Below are positions 55,858 through 63,341 of a stretch of 64,000 bases of DNA, one piece after another. The translations under genes were made by a program, and so were the position numbers. Source of the DNA: Allobosea sp. WAO (GTDB lineage: Bacteria > Pseudomonadota > Alphaproteobacteria > Rhizobiales > Beijerinckiaceae); contig NZ_JXTJ01000018.1 of NCBI RefSeq assembly GCF_001509835.1, positions 124,001 through 188,000 on the forward strand, given 5' to 3'. The notes below the pieces were generated by a model. The model saw nothing but the letters and a program-made list of their open reading frames with translations. It was not told the DNA's origin and did not search any database. Positions within the stretch are counted from its first letter, which is position 1. Every line of letters starts with the position of its first letter.

Positions 55858-55884
55858 CCGATCAGATTGGATCAATCTGATCGG
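55858..55884. promoter_or_regulatory. Perfect 12-bp inverted repeat
   Basis: CCGATCAGATTG (55858-55869) and CAATCTGATCGG (55873-55884) flank GAT. It lies 8 bp downstream of the DUF1185 gene stop and 206 bp upstream of the UxaA-family start. It could be a terminator hairpin without a T-run or a GntR-type operator. Confidence 0.45.
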
Positions 55885-55892
55885 TACGGGCT

Positions 55893-56477
55893 CTAGCGCA
55901 GGCCGTCCTCGCCCTTGACCTCTTCATGGGTCAGGCCGCCGACGCGCGGCAACGGGCGTCCGCCGCTGGTGAGGGCGACCGCGACGACGATCTCGCCGGC
56001 GCGCGGCGCGTCGGGGATGCTTACTTCCATGCCGTCGAAATGACTGCGGACATAGGCGCCGGCCTTGTGGCCGAGCGGCACGTCGAGCACCACGCCGAGC
56101 GAGCCACGCTTCTTCGAGGACGGGATCAGGGCCGGCGCCTTACCGAGCAGCTTGCGAAGCGGCGCGCCGAGCTTCGGATGCAGGATCGCAGCCGCATGCT
56201 CGTACTCGCCGTCCTCGCCGACGGCGGCTGCCTTGCCATAGCCCTGCACGGCCTCGCCCTCGATGCCGAGCGCCTTCAGCGCATGGCGGCCGAGCAGGTC
56301 GCCGAGCTCCTCGCCGATCTCGATCAGCTCGGAGAGATCGGGCTGGTACTTGCCGGCGAAGGGGTTCGCGATGACGGCCACCGCCGCCGCGCGGCGGATC
56401 GCCGGCGCGACCGGCTGGCCCATCTCGGAATGGGTCTCGTCGAGAATGGTGACGATCTTGCGGATGGAGGCCTTCAT
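55893..56477 (-). CDS. DUF1185 / amino-acid-synthesis family protein (copy 1)
   Basis: A 194-residue protein paralogous to the next gene. Shared marks are AVIANPFAGKYQPDLSELIE, AVQGYGKAAAVGEDGEYEHA, IPSSKKRGSLG and YVRSHFDGMEVSIPDAPRAG, ending in KGEDGLR. The family (PF06684) is called 'amino acid synthesis' but its reaction is unknown. Its ATG overlaps the stop of the second copy by 4 bp. It is the last gene of the operon led by the 6-hydroxynicotinate-reductase-like gene, so a role in the same catabolic process is inferred. Confidence 0.85.
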   Translation of the reverse strand: MKASIRKIVTILDETHSEMGQPVAPAIRRAAAVAVIANPFAGKYQPDLSELIEIGEELGDLLGRHALKALGIEGEAVQGYGKAAAVGEDGEYEHAAAILHPKLGAPLRKLLGKAPALIPSSKKRGSLGVVLDVPLGHKAGAYVRSHFDGMEVSIPDAPRAGEIVVAVALTSGGRPLPRVGGLTHEEVKGEDGLR

Positions 56478-57064
56478 CTCAGCCCGTCCTCGCCCTTGAT
56501 CTCGCTCGCCTTCAGGCCGCCGACGCGGGCATGGATGCGCGAGCCCGTCGTCATCACCAGGGCGAACAGCAGCTCGTCGGCCTTGGGCGCATCGGTGACC
56601 CCGACCTCGAAGGCGTCGAAATGGCTGCGGACATAGGAAGCGTTGACATGGGTGACCGGGATATCGAGGCGCGTGCCGGGGCCGCCGACCTTCTTGGTCG
56701 AGGGCACGATCGCCTTGGCGTCACCCAGCAGCTCGCGCATGGCGTAGCCGCCCGGCACATGCCAGAGCGCGCCATGCTCGAGCTCGCCGGCGGCGCCGAC
56801 GATGGCGCCCTTGCCATAGCCCTGGATCGCCTTCACATCGCCGCCCATCGCTGCGAGCAGGCGCTGCGCCATGGCGAGGCCGAGCGGCTTCAGGTCTTCC
56901 ATGAAGCCCTGGATGTCCTCGACATAGCGGCCGGCAAAGGGGTTTGCGATCACGGCGACCGCAGCGCCGCGCTTCAGCGGCGTGGCGACGGCCGGGCCGC
57001 CCTCGTGAAAGATCTCTTCCACGGTCACAGAATACTTTCGCACGGCGATCTCAGGCACGGGCAA
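56474..57064 (-). CDS. DUF1185 / amino-acid-synthesis family protein (copy 2)
   Basis: A 196-residue paralogue: AVIANPFAGRYVEDIQGFME, AIQGYGKGAIVGAAGELEHG, VPSTKKVGGPGTRLDIPVTH, SHFDAFEVGVTDAPKADE, ending EIKGEDGLR. Identity with copy 1 looks like roughly half by eye, concentrated in these blocks. The two probably form a heteromer or act on related substrates. Its start overlaps the UPF0280 stop by 14 bp and its stop overlaps copy 1 by 4 bp, so translation is coupled. Confidence 0.85.
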   Translation of the reverse strand: MPVPEIAVRKYSVTVEEIFHEGGPAVATPLKRGAAVAVIANPFAGRYVEDIQGFMEDLKPLGLAMAQRLLAAMGGDVKAIQGYGKGAIVGAAGELEHGALWHVPGGYAMRELLGDAKAIVPSTKKVGGPGTRLDIPVTHVNASYVRSHFDAFEVGVTDAPKADELLFALVMTTGSRIHARVGGLKASEIKGEDGLR

Positions 57065-57938
57065 GTCTCCTCTCGGCTTGTTCTTGAAGGATCATAGGCG
57101 TGGCCAGGGTTTTGCTCACGCCCTGAAGATGCATGGCGGCCGCGACGATCAGGCCTGCCTCTCGCAGGCGCTTTGCCTCGGCGAGGCCGCCGGCGAGCGC
57201 CGTCGCGATCTCGGCCTCGGTCAGCGGCCCGACATTGCGGGTAACGAGGCGCGTGCCGAGATCGCTGTCGGCCTGGATCGCCTCGGCCGGCAGGCGCTCG
57301 ATCGCCGGGTGGCCCGGCAGGTCGATCGCGTTGGCGATCACGGTCGCCGCCGCATCCGCCATGGCTGCGGTCGGGGCGAGCACCGTCACCGCCTCGGCGA
57401 TGCCCAGCGAGAAGCTGCGGCCGGGATAGCCGGAGGTCGCGATGCCGCGCACCGGATCGGCCGCGGCGATGCTGGCGGTGGCGAAGAGATTTGGCCGGTC
57501 CGGCCGCTCGACCAGGCCGATCCGGAAGATCTCGCCTTCAGCCAGATGGAGGGCGATGTCGCCGCCATTATTGGCATAGGCGCGCGTCAGCGGCGCGACC
57601 TCTACCATCACCCCGAGGATCTCCTGCGCGACCGAGCCTGCGACCGCTGCCATCGGCGTGATGAAGGTCGCGGCGGCGAAGGGGGTGACCGCCTGATGCA
57701 TGCGCCGGGCGACGGGGCCTTCCGGCACCGGGCCGTTTGCCCGCACCGGCGAGCGCAGCAGGGCAAGTTCGCCGCAGAGTTCGGCGAGCAGCCCGTCGAA
57801 GCGCCGCATCGCCGCCTGATAGGCCGCCTCGACCGCCGTCGCCGGGCCGGTGGCTTCGACGACGAGATCGATCGGCCCCTGCTGCAGCAGCAGGCGCTTG
57901 CCATCCGGTAACAGGCGCGCGGTCGGGGCCTCGAACAT
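57051..57938 (-). CDS. UPF0280 family protein (ApbE-related)
   Basis: A 295-residue protein of the UPF0280 family, distantly related to ApbE flavin transferases. VTPFAAATFITPMAAVAGSV, ANNGGDIALHLAEGEIFRIG and GIATSGYPGRSFSLGIAEAV match the family; the NNGGD and GIATSGYPGRS loops correspond to ApbE nucleotide-binding motifs. It could attach or handle a flavin for the adjacent iron-sulfur reductase, an inference. It is 3 bp downstream of that gene and overlaps the next gene by 14 bp. Confidence 0.82.
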   Translation of the reverse strand: MFEAPTARLLPDGKRLLLQQGPIDLVVEATGPATAVEAAYQAAMRRFDGLLAELCGELALLRSPVRANGPVPEGPVARRMHQAVTPFAAATFITPMAAVAGSVAQEILGVMVEVAPLTRAYANNGGDIALHLAEGEIFRIGLVERPDRPNLFATASIAAADPVRGIATSGYPGRSFSLGIAEAVTVLAPTAAMADAAATVIANAIDLPGHPAIERLPAEAIQADSDLGTRLVTRNVGPLTEAEIATALAGGLAEAKRLREAGLIVAAAMHLQGVSKTLATPMILQEQAERRLARA

Positions 57939-57941
57939 CGC

Positions 57942-59426
57942 TCAGCCGTGCGAGCGGCGCATCCGCTCCGGCGCCAGCGGCCAGGGATTGTCGAGCCGCT
58001 GCGGCAACTTCAGCCTGCCGTCGGCATTGAGCTCGGAGAGCGGCCGGACATAGTCCATATGCCCGCCGAGTTCCTGATAGTCAGAGAGCTTCATGGTGAA
58101 CTCGAGCGGCGCGACCAGGGCCGGCGTCGGCACATAGCCGAAAGCGTTCTCGGGCAGGCGGGTGACGTCGACCATGAAGGTGATGCCGCCGCCCGGCCAG
58201 ATATAGACCGGGGCGCCGCCGCAGGTGACATAGGTCAGCGCGTCCTTGACCGAGCGCGTCAGCCTGACCGGGTTTTCGGTGACGCCGGCGCGCAGCGAGC
58301 CGCCGGCGCCGCCGATGAACAGCACGGTCGAGAGAGCGGGCTCGCAATTCTCGGCGATGCGTTCGACCGGCTCGACCAGCCGCTCCGGCATCTGCATCTC
58401 GACAGGCACGAGGTTCTCGTCGAGCTCGTAATAGGCGGCGTGCTCGCCGGTCGTGGAGACCATCAGCATGCGCAGGCCGCGATAAGCGACTTTCGGATCG
58501 AACGGCCCGAGGATGGTCAGGGGGTCGCTGATATTGGTGCCGCCCCAGCCGGTGCCGGGCTGCGCGACCTGGAAATACCGGCCGGGCGTCGAGCGCCGTC
58601 CCTTCATCTTCAGGCCGGTCGCCGGCATGCCGAGCAGCTTGCCGGCCTGGTGTTCCGAGAGCACGCCGGTGATGTGGTCGTCGACGACGACGACCTCGTC
58701 GACCTTGCCATGCCATTGCTTGGCGAAGATGCCGATGGTCGCCGAGCCGCAGCCGACGCGCATCCGGCTTTCCTCGACGCCGTTGACGATCGGCGGCTTG
58801 CCGGCCTGGACGATGACGGTCTCGCCGCCATCGATCGTGAGCTCGACCGCCTTGCCGTTGCTGAGCGAGAGCAGCGTGTCACAGGTGACGCGGCCCTCCT
58901 TCTTCGAGCCGCCGGTGAGATGGTGGACACCGCCGAGCGACAGCATCTGCGAGCCGTATTCGCCGGAGGTGACATGGCCGACCGCCTCGCCCTCGACGCG
59001 CACGATCGCGGTCTCCGGGCCGAGGAAGCGGTCGGTGTCGATCTTCACCTTGACGCCGCAATAGCTGAAGATGCCCTCGGTCACGACGGTGACCATGTCG
59101 ACGCCATCGACCTCGGAGGAGACGATGAAGGGCGCGGGCTTGTAGTCGGGATAGGTCGTTCCGGCGCCGATCGCGGTCACGAAGGTGCCGGGCTGGTGCA
59201 GGATGTCGCCATCCCATTCGCGTGGGCCGGCGAAGGAGACGAGCTCGCCGCCCTGGTCGATCACGCGGTCGAGCACGACATGCGGGTCGACCCGCACCAG
59301 ATTGCCGTCGACATTGCCATAGCGGTCGCAGGCGCCGACTGCGCCCGGCTTGATAAAGCACATGACCGGACAGGCATCGCAGCGGATCTTGTCGTCGGCG
59401 GTCGCGGTTGCTTCCCCCAGGCTCAT
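57942..59426 (-). CDS. 6-hydroxynicotinate reductase-like iron-sulfur protein
   Basis: A 494-residue protein beginning with a four-cysteine cluster C18-x2-C21-x3-C25-x9-C35 (CDACPVMCFIKPGAVGAC), suited to a [4Fe-4S] centre. Other marks are GEYGSQMLSLGGVHHLTGGS, MRVGCGSATIGIFAKQWHG and CGGAPVYIWPGGGITFMVD. It resembles proteins annotated as 6-hydroxynicotinate reductase, which reduces the pyridine ring in nicotinate breakdown. Enamidase and later enzymes are absent here, so the substrate is uncertain. ATG 59426 has GAGGG upstream; TTG 59432 is also possible. It leads a four-gene operon controlled by a palindromic operator 30 bp upstream. Confidence 0.7.
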   Translation of the reverse strand: MSLGEATATADDKIRCDACPVMCFIKPGAVGACDRYGNVDGNLVRVDPHVVLDRVIDQGGELVSFAGPREWDGDILHQPGTFVTAIGAGTTYPDYKPAPFIVSSEVDGVDMVTVVTEGIFSYCGVKVKIDTDRFLGPETAIVRVEGEAVGHVTSGEYGSQMLSLGGVHHLTGGSKKEGRVTCDTLLSLSNGKAVELTIDGGETVIVQAGKPPIVNGVEESRMRVGCGSATIGIFAKQWHGKVDEVVVVDDHITGVLSEHQAGKLLGMPATGLKMKGRRSTPGRYFQVAQPGTGWGGTNISDPLTILGPFDPKVAYRGLRMLMVSTTGEHAAYYELDENLVPVEMQMPERLVEPVERIAENCEPALSTVLFIGGAGGSLRAGVTENPVRLTRSVKDALTYVTCGGAPVYIWPGGGITFMVDVTRLPENAFGYVPTPALVAPLEFTMKLSDYQELGGHMDYVRPLSELNADGRLKLPQRLDNPWPLAPERMRRSHG

Positions 59427-59455
59427 CGTCAACCCTCGCCGTCAGAAGCGGCTAA

Positions 59456-59473
59456 TCATTTGTACACAAATGA
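59456..59473. promoter_or_regulatory. Operator 1 (reductase-like operon)
   Basis: TCATTTGT-AC-ACAAATGA, 8-bp perfect arms, 29 bp upstream of the reductase-like start and downstream of a minus-strand TTGACA. The core ATTTGTACACAAAT matches the second operator ATTCGTATACAAAT at 12 of 14 bases. The TTGTNNACAA shape suits a MarR or GntR dimer. Confidence 0.65.
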
Positions 59474-59664
59474 CGTTGGCGCATGGTCGCCAGACTGTCA
59501 AGATAGCCCTCCGGAAGCTGCACGGCCAGCCGGCTGCGGGTGGGGCGTGTCGCGGGCACGGCGCGGCGCTTTCGCTACGTATTCTCCGGGCTTGCCTGTT
59601 GTCGCGGTGGTACCAAGGCGTTTCAGGCGAGACGCCGCCTGTCATTGCCGCTATCCAGCGCTGA

Positions 59665-59694
59665 TTGACAGCCGGAAAAATCGACTGTTATTAT
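59665..59694 (+). promoter_or_regulatory. Promoter of the nadC-like/phnN-phosphorylase operon
   Basis: TTGACA (59665-59670), 18-bp spacer, TATTAT (59689-59694). Both boxes are near consensus; the -10 overlaps operator 2, so a bound repressor would exclude RNA polymerase. Confidence 0.65.
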
Positions 59695-59708
59695 TCGTAT
59701 ACAAATAA
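59691..59708. promoter_or_regulatory. Operator 2 (nadC-like operon)
   Basis: TTATTCGTATACAAATAA, an 18-bp palindrome with one mismatched pair, overlapping the -10 box. Very similar to operator 1 on the other side of the spacer, implying joint control of both operons. The nearby MarR-family gene (62683-63141) is the obvious candidate regulator. Confidence 0.65.
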
Positions 59709-59780
59709 AATTTCGCTCGGGTTGGCGCGCCGATTCCGGGGAAAAGGCTCAAGGCGATCAGCGCCCGAGGAGGGGTTTCG

Positions 59781-60614
59781 ATGTACGACAGCTTTGCGAC
59801 GGATCGCCTGATCGATCTCTGGCTGACCGAGGATATCGGCGCCTGCGACCTGACCGTGCAGGTCATGATCGAGCCTGACGAGGTCGGCAAGTTCAACATG
59901 AATGCGCGCGAGCCGATGATCGTCTCCGGCATCGAGGTCGCCGCCCGCGTCTTCAAGCGCTACGATCCCGAGCTCAAGGTGAAGCTGCTCGTCAAGGACG
60001 GCGACAAGGTCGAGAAGGGCGCGATCCTGATCGAGGTCGAGGGCGCAGCCCGCAGCGTGCTGACCGCCGAGCGGACCGCGCTCAACATCGCCCAGCGCCT
60101 GTCCGGCATCGCCAACGAGACCGCCCGCTATGTCGCGGCGATCGCCGGCACCAAGGCCCGTCTGATCGACACGCGCAAGACCACGCCCGGCCTGCGCATG
60201 ATGGAGAAGCACGCCGTGACCTGCGGCGGTGGCCTCAACCATCGCCTCGGTCTCGATAACGGCGTGATGATCAAGGACAACCACATCGCCGTTTGCGGCA
60301 GCATCGGCGCCGCCGTCGAGCGCGCCCGCAAGAAGCTGCCGGTGCTGACCAAGCTCGAGGTCGAATGCGACCGGCTCGAGCAGGTCGAGGAGGCCGTCAA
60401 GGCCGGCGCCGACGTGATCATGCTCGACAACATGTCGGTCGCCGACATGACGCAGGCCGTCAAGCTGATCGCCGGCCGCGCCAAGGTCGAGGCTTCCGGC
60501 GGCATCCGCATCGACACGATCGGCCCGATCGCCCAGACCGGCGTCGACTATATCTCGACCAGCAAGATCACCCAGTCGGCACCCGCCGTCGACATCGGCC
60601 TCGACGAAGCCTGA
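59781..60614 (+). CDS. NadC-like quinolinate (nicotinate-nucleotide) phosphoribosyltransferase
   Basis: A 277-residue type II phosphoribosyltransferase. [61 protein letters not shown] and [12 protein letters not shown] are the quinolinate-phosphoribosyltransferase signature and PRPP/carboxylate-binding residues, all intact. The N-terminal [13 protein letters not shown] has Cys where most NadC have Gly (EDIGxGDIT). No nadA/nadB is nearby, so this may be a specialised paralogue. It would use PRPP with quinolinate or a related pyridine carboxylate to give a mononucleotide. The start has GAGGAGGGG upstream. It is followed 7 bp later by the PhnN/phosphorylase fusion. Confidence 0.88.
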   Translation: MYDSFATDRLIDLWLTEDIGACDLTVQVMIEPDEVGKFNMNAREPMIVSGIEVAARVFKRYDPELKVKLLVKDGDKVEKGAILIEVEGAARSVLTAERTALNIAQRLSGIANETARYVAAIAGTKARLIDTRKTTPGLRMMEKHAVTCGGGLNHRLGLDNGVMIKDNHIAVCGSIGAAVERARKKLPVLTKLEVECDRLEQVEEAVKAGADVIMLDNMSVADMTQAVKLIAGRAKVEASGGIRIDTIGPIAQTGVDYISTSKITQSAPAVDIGLDEA

Positions 60615-60621
60615 TCGGACC

Positions 60622-62664
60622 ATGCGCCCGGGAACATTCTTCTTTGTCGTCGGCCCCAGCGGCGGCGGCAAGGATACCCTGATCGACGGCGCCAGGACGG
60701 TCCTGGAGCCGACCGGGCGCTATGTCTTCGCAAGGCGCGTCATCACCCGCCCCGCCGGCTCGGCCGGCGAGGCGCATGAGGCGGCAAGCGAGGCGGAGTT
60801 CGCGGCGCGCGAGGCCGCCGGCGACTTCCTGATCAGCTGGGGCGCCCATGGCCTGCGCTATGGCCTGCCCCGCGCCTTGCTGAGCGCGATCGAGAGCGGC
60901 CGCCACGTCATCGCCAATGGCTCGCGCGCCGTCATCGCCGAACTCGCGGCGCTCCTGCCGCGCTTCGTCATCGTCGATGTCACGGCCCCCGCGGAAATCC
61001 TGGCCGGCCGCATCGCCGGGCGCGGCCGCGAGCAGGGCAGCGCCATCGAGAACCGGCTCGCCCGCAAGGTCGAGCCCTGGCCGGTCGGCATCCGCACGGC
61101 CACTGTCTGCAACGATCAGAGCCCGGAAACCGGGATCGAGCGCTTCATCGCCGCGGTGGAATCGGCCGCCAATACCTTGCGCCTGCGCCGCCTGCCGGTT
61201 TTCGCCGGCCGGGCCCATTGCGCCTGGCTCCCGGCCAAGGGCGAGGTCGTCAACGGTTTCGACTATCTCGGGCCGGGCAGGATCGAGATCTCTGGTGCCG
61301 GTGCCAGCATCCGCTCGGACATCCAGGTTGCGGACCTTCCTGCCGCGCTCGCGCCCGACGAGATCGGCCTTTCCAGCGAGGCCTTCGCCGAGCTCGGCCT
61401 GCCTGAAGGCACCGAGGTCTCGATCCGGCGCACGCCCTCGCCGGAAAGCCGCGCCGCGCTGACCCGCAAGATCCAGGGCGGGGCGCTTTCGGAGGCGCAG
61501 TATCACACGCTGATCCGCGACATCGTCGAATCCCGCTACCCCGATGGCGAGGTCGCGGCCTTCCTCGTCGCGGCGACGCAGAAGCTCAGCGATGACGAGG
61601 TCGTTTCGCTTGCCCGCGTCCGCACCCGTTTCGCCCAGCAGATCAGCTGGTCCGACAAGATCGTCGTCGACAAGCATTCGATGGGCGGGATTCCCGGCAG
61701 CCGGATCACGCTGATCGTGGTGCCGATCGTCGCCGCCCATGGCGCCTTCCTGATGCCGAAGACCTCGTCGCGCGCCATCACCTCGGCGGCAGGCACGGCC
61801 GACGCGATGGAGGCGCTCGCCGATGTCGAGCTCACGCCGGCGGAACTGCGCGCCTGCGTCGAGGAGGCCCGTGCCTGCATCGCCTGGAACGGCCGCCTGA
61901 ACCATTCCGTCGTCGACGACGTGATGAACGCGATCACGCGGCCGCTCGGCATCGATTCCAATCGCTGGTCCGTGGCCTCGATCCTGTCGAAGAAGAAGAC
62001 CGCCGGTTCGACCCATGTGATCGTCGACCTGCCCTATGGCCCGCGCGCCAAGCTGAAATCGCAGGAAGAAGCGGCCGATCTCGCCGCGCTGTTCGAGACG
62101 GTCGGGCGCGGGCTCGGTCTTGTCGTCGAGGCCTTCCCGACCGATGGCACCAGGCCGATCGGACGCGGCATCGGGCCGGCACTGGAATGCCGCGACGTCG
62201 CCTGGGCGCTCGACAACGATCCGCAGGCGCCGGCCGACCTCGTCGCCAAGGCGCTGTTCTTCGCCGGCCGTATCCTGGCCTGGGACCCGGCGCTGGGCTC
62301 GGTCGAGGCCGGACGGGCGCGAGCCGAGGAATTGCTGCGCTCCGGCGCCGCGCGCACCGCCTTCGAGCGCATCGTCGACGCACAGGGGCGCCGCAACCCG
62401 CCCGTCATGCCGGGGTTGCTCGTCCATACGGTGCGGGCCGAGACGGCGGGCACGGTCGCCGAGATCGACGGCTGGGCCGTCGCCGGGATTGCCCGGCGCG
62501 CCGGTGCGCCTTTCGACAAGGCGGCGGGAATCGATCTGCGCCGCGGCGTCGGCGACAGCGTCGCTGTCGGCGATCCGCTCTTCGCGATCCATGCCAGCGC
62601 CTCGAGCGATCTCGAGGAGGCGCGGGCGCTGGCGGCGGAGAGCGCCTGCTTCGTGATCAGATAG
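60622..62664 (+). CDS. Fusion: ribose-1,5-bisphosphokinase (PhnN) + AMP/thymidine phosphorylase
   Basis: A 680-residue bifunctional protein. Residues about 5-183 are PhnN: Walker [11 protein letters not shown] (11-20), RRVITRPAG, and a [14 protein letters not shown] substrate region; PhnN phosphorylates ribose 1,5-bisphosphate to PRPP. Residues about 187-680 are a thymidine/AMP phosphorylase of the archaeal AMPpase-like branch: an N-terminal beta domain, [20 protein letters not shown] (about 348-367), [20 protein letters not shown] and a C-terminal barrel-sandwich domain. If it acts on nucleotides, the phosphorylase would release ribose 1,5-bisphosphate, the PhnN substrate. The upstream NadC-like enzyme consumes PRPP. 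No other phosphonate (phn) gene is nearby. Nucleoside rather than nucleotide specificity is the main alternative. Confidence 0.88.
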   Translation: MRPGTFFFVVGPSGGGKDTLIDGARTVLEPTGRYVFARRVITRPAGSAGEAHEAASEAEFAAREAAGDFLISWGAHGLRYGLPRALLSAIESGRHVIANGSRAVIAELAALLPRFVIVDVTAPAEILAGRIAGRGREQGSAIENRLARKVEPWPVGIRTATVCNDQSPETGIERFIAAVESAANTLRLRRLPVFAGRAHCAWLPAKGEVVNGFDYLGPGRIEISGAGASIRSDIQVADLPAALAPDEIGLSSEAFAELGLPEGTEVSIRRTPSPESRAALTRKIQGGALSEAQYHTLIRDIVESRYPDGEVAAFLVAATQKLSDDEVVSLARVRTRFAQQISWSDKIVVDKHSMGGIPGSRITLIVVPIVAAHGAFLMPKTSSRAITSAAGTADAMEALADVELTPAELRACVEEARACIAWNGRLNHSVVDDVMNAITRPLGIDSNRWSVASILSKKKTAGSTHVIVDLPYGPRAKLKSQEEAADLAALFETVGRGLGLVVEAFPTDGTRPIGRGIGPALECRDVAWALDNDPQAPADLVAKALFFAGRILAWDPALGSVEAGRARAEELLRSGAARTAFERIVDAQGRRNPPVMPGLLVHTVRAETAGTVAEIDGWAVAGIARRAGAPFDKAAGIDLRRGVGDSVAVGDPLFAIHASASSDLEEARALAAESACFVIR

Positions 62665-62682
62665 GCTGAGGGCCGGCTCTTC

Positions 62683-63141
62683 TCAGCGCAGCTGCTTCAG
62701 GAGCGAGATCAGTGTGGTGCGCTGGCTGGTCGCCAGCGGCGCCAGCGTCACCTTGGTGACGGTCTCGGCCTTCGGCATCAATTCGCGCGTATAGGCGCGG
62801 CCGACCTCGGTCAGCTGCACGATGACGCGGCGCCCGTCGTCGGGGTCGGCGGTGGTGTGCACCAGCTTGCGCTTGATCAGCCGGTCGACCACGCCCTTGA
62901 TCGTCGCCGCATCCATCGCGGTCTGGCGCCCGAGCAGGTTCTGCGAGCTGCCGCCTTCGAGATAGAGCCGCGACAGCACCGCCCACTGCGTCGGTGTCAG
63001 CTCCGGCCCCATGATCTCGTTGAACAGCGAGACATGGCGCTGGATTGCCTGGCGCAGGATGAAGCCGACCTGTTCGGAGAGGTCGTAGCTCTCCGCTTCA
63101 GGCTCGGCCGTGATGGCGTGGGAAGACTCGGACCCCGACAT
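62683..63141 (-). CDS. MarR-family transcriptional regulator
   Basis: A 152-residue MarR regulator. ELTPTQWAVLSRLYLEGGSS is helix alpha2, GRQTAMDAATIKGVVDRLIK the recognition helix and DPDDGRRVIVQLTEVGRAY the wing. Nicotinate-catabolism regulators of the NicR/BpsR type are also MarR proteins that sense 6-hydroxynicotinate; that parallel fits the reductase-like gene nearby but is inference. It is convergent with the PhnN-phosphorylase gene (19-bp gap) and has AAGGGG before its ATG. It is the best candidate to bind the paired operators at 59456 and 59691. Confidence 0.88.
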   Translation of the reverse strand: MSGSESSHAITAEPEAESYDLSEQVGFILRQAIQRHVSLFNEIMGPELTPTQWAVLSRLYLEGGSSQNLLGRQTAMDAATIKGVVDRLIKRKLVHTTADPDDGRRVIVQLTEVGRAYTRELMPKAETVTKVTLAPLATSQRTTLISLLKQLR

Positions 63142-63191
63142 TCAGCAATCCCCTTATCCTCACCGGATCCGGTGCCGCGACCGCCGGGATA

Positions 63192-63215
63192 GCGTTCGCA
63201 AAGGTAGGCAAACGC
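63192..63215. promoter_or_regulatory. Inverted repeat upstream of marR
   Basis: GCGTTCGC and GCAAACGC, complementary with one mismatch, separated by 8 bases, about 50 bp upstream of the MarR start. It does not match the operators at 59456/59691. A possible autoregulatory or unrelated site. Confidence 0.3.
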
Positions 63216-63341
63216 CCGTCCCTGCTATCTGGCCTCCCGGAGTGGGGTTTTCAATCGAATCTTGCCACTGCCACCGCCAATCCGGAAAGCCGTGCAGCGC
63301 ACGGGCGCTGACGCCGCGCAATCCGGGTGCTCGCGCGCCGC

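Larger units (their letters stand above)
59433..59780. other. 348-bp divergent regulatory region
   Basis: Spacer between the divergent reductase-like and nadC-like genes. It contains two related operators (59456-59473 and 59691-59708), a minus-strand TTGACA (59501-59496) and a good plus-strand promoter. The middle (about 59510-59650) is GC-rich without a plausible gene. Confidence 0.6.

Noticed and set aside
57948-59708. A 586-codon plus-strand frame opposite the reductase-like gene, running into the nadC promoter
   Set aside because: It would overlap both operators and the promoter, and shows no domain; the minus-strand cysteine cluster is convincing.
60568-62592. A 674-codon minus-strand frame opposite the PhnN/phosphorylase fusion
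   Set aside because: No recognisable motif; the plus-strand protein has complete catalytic motifs in both domains.
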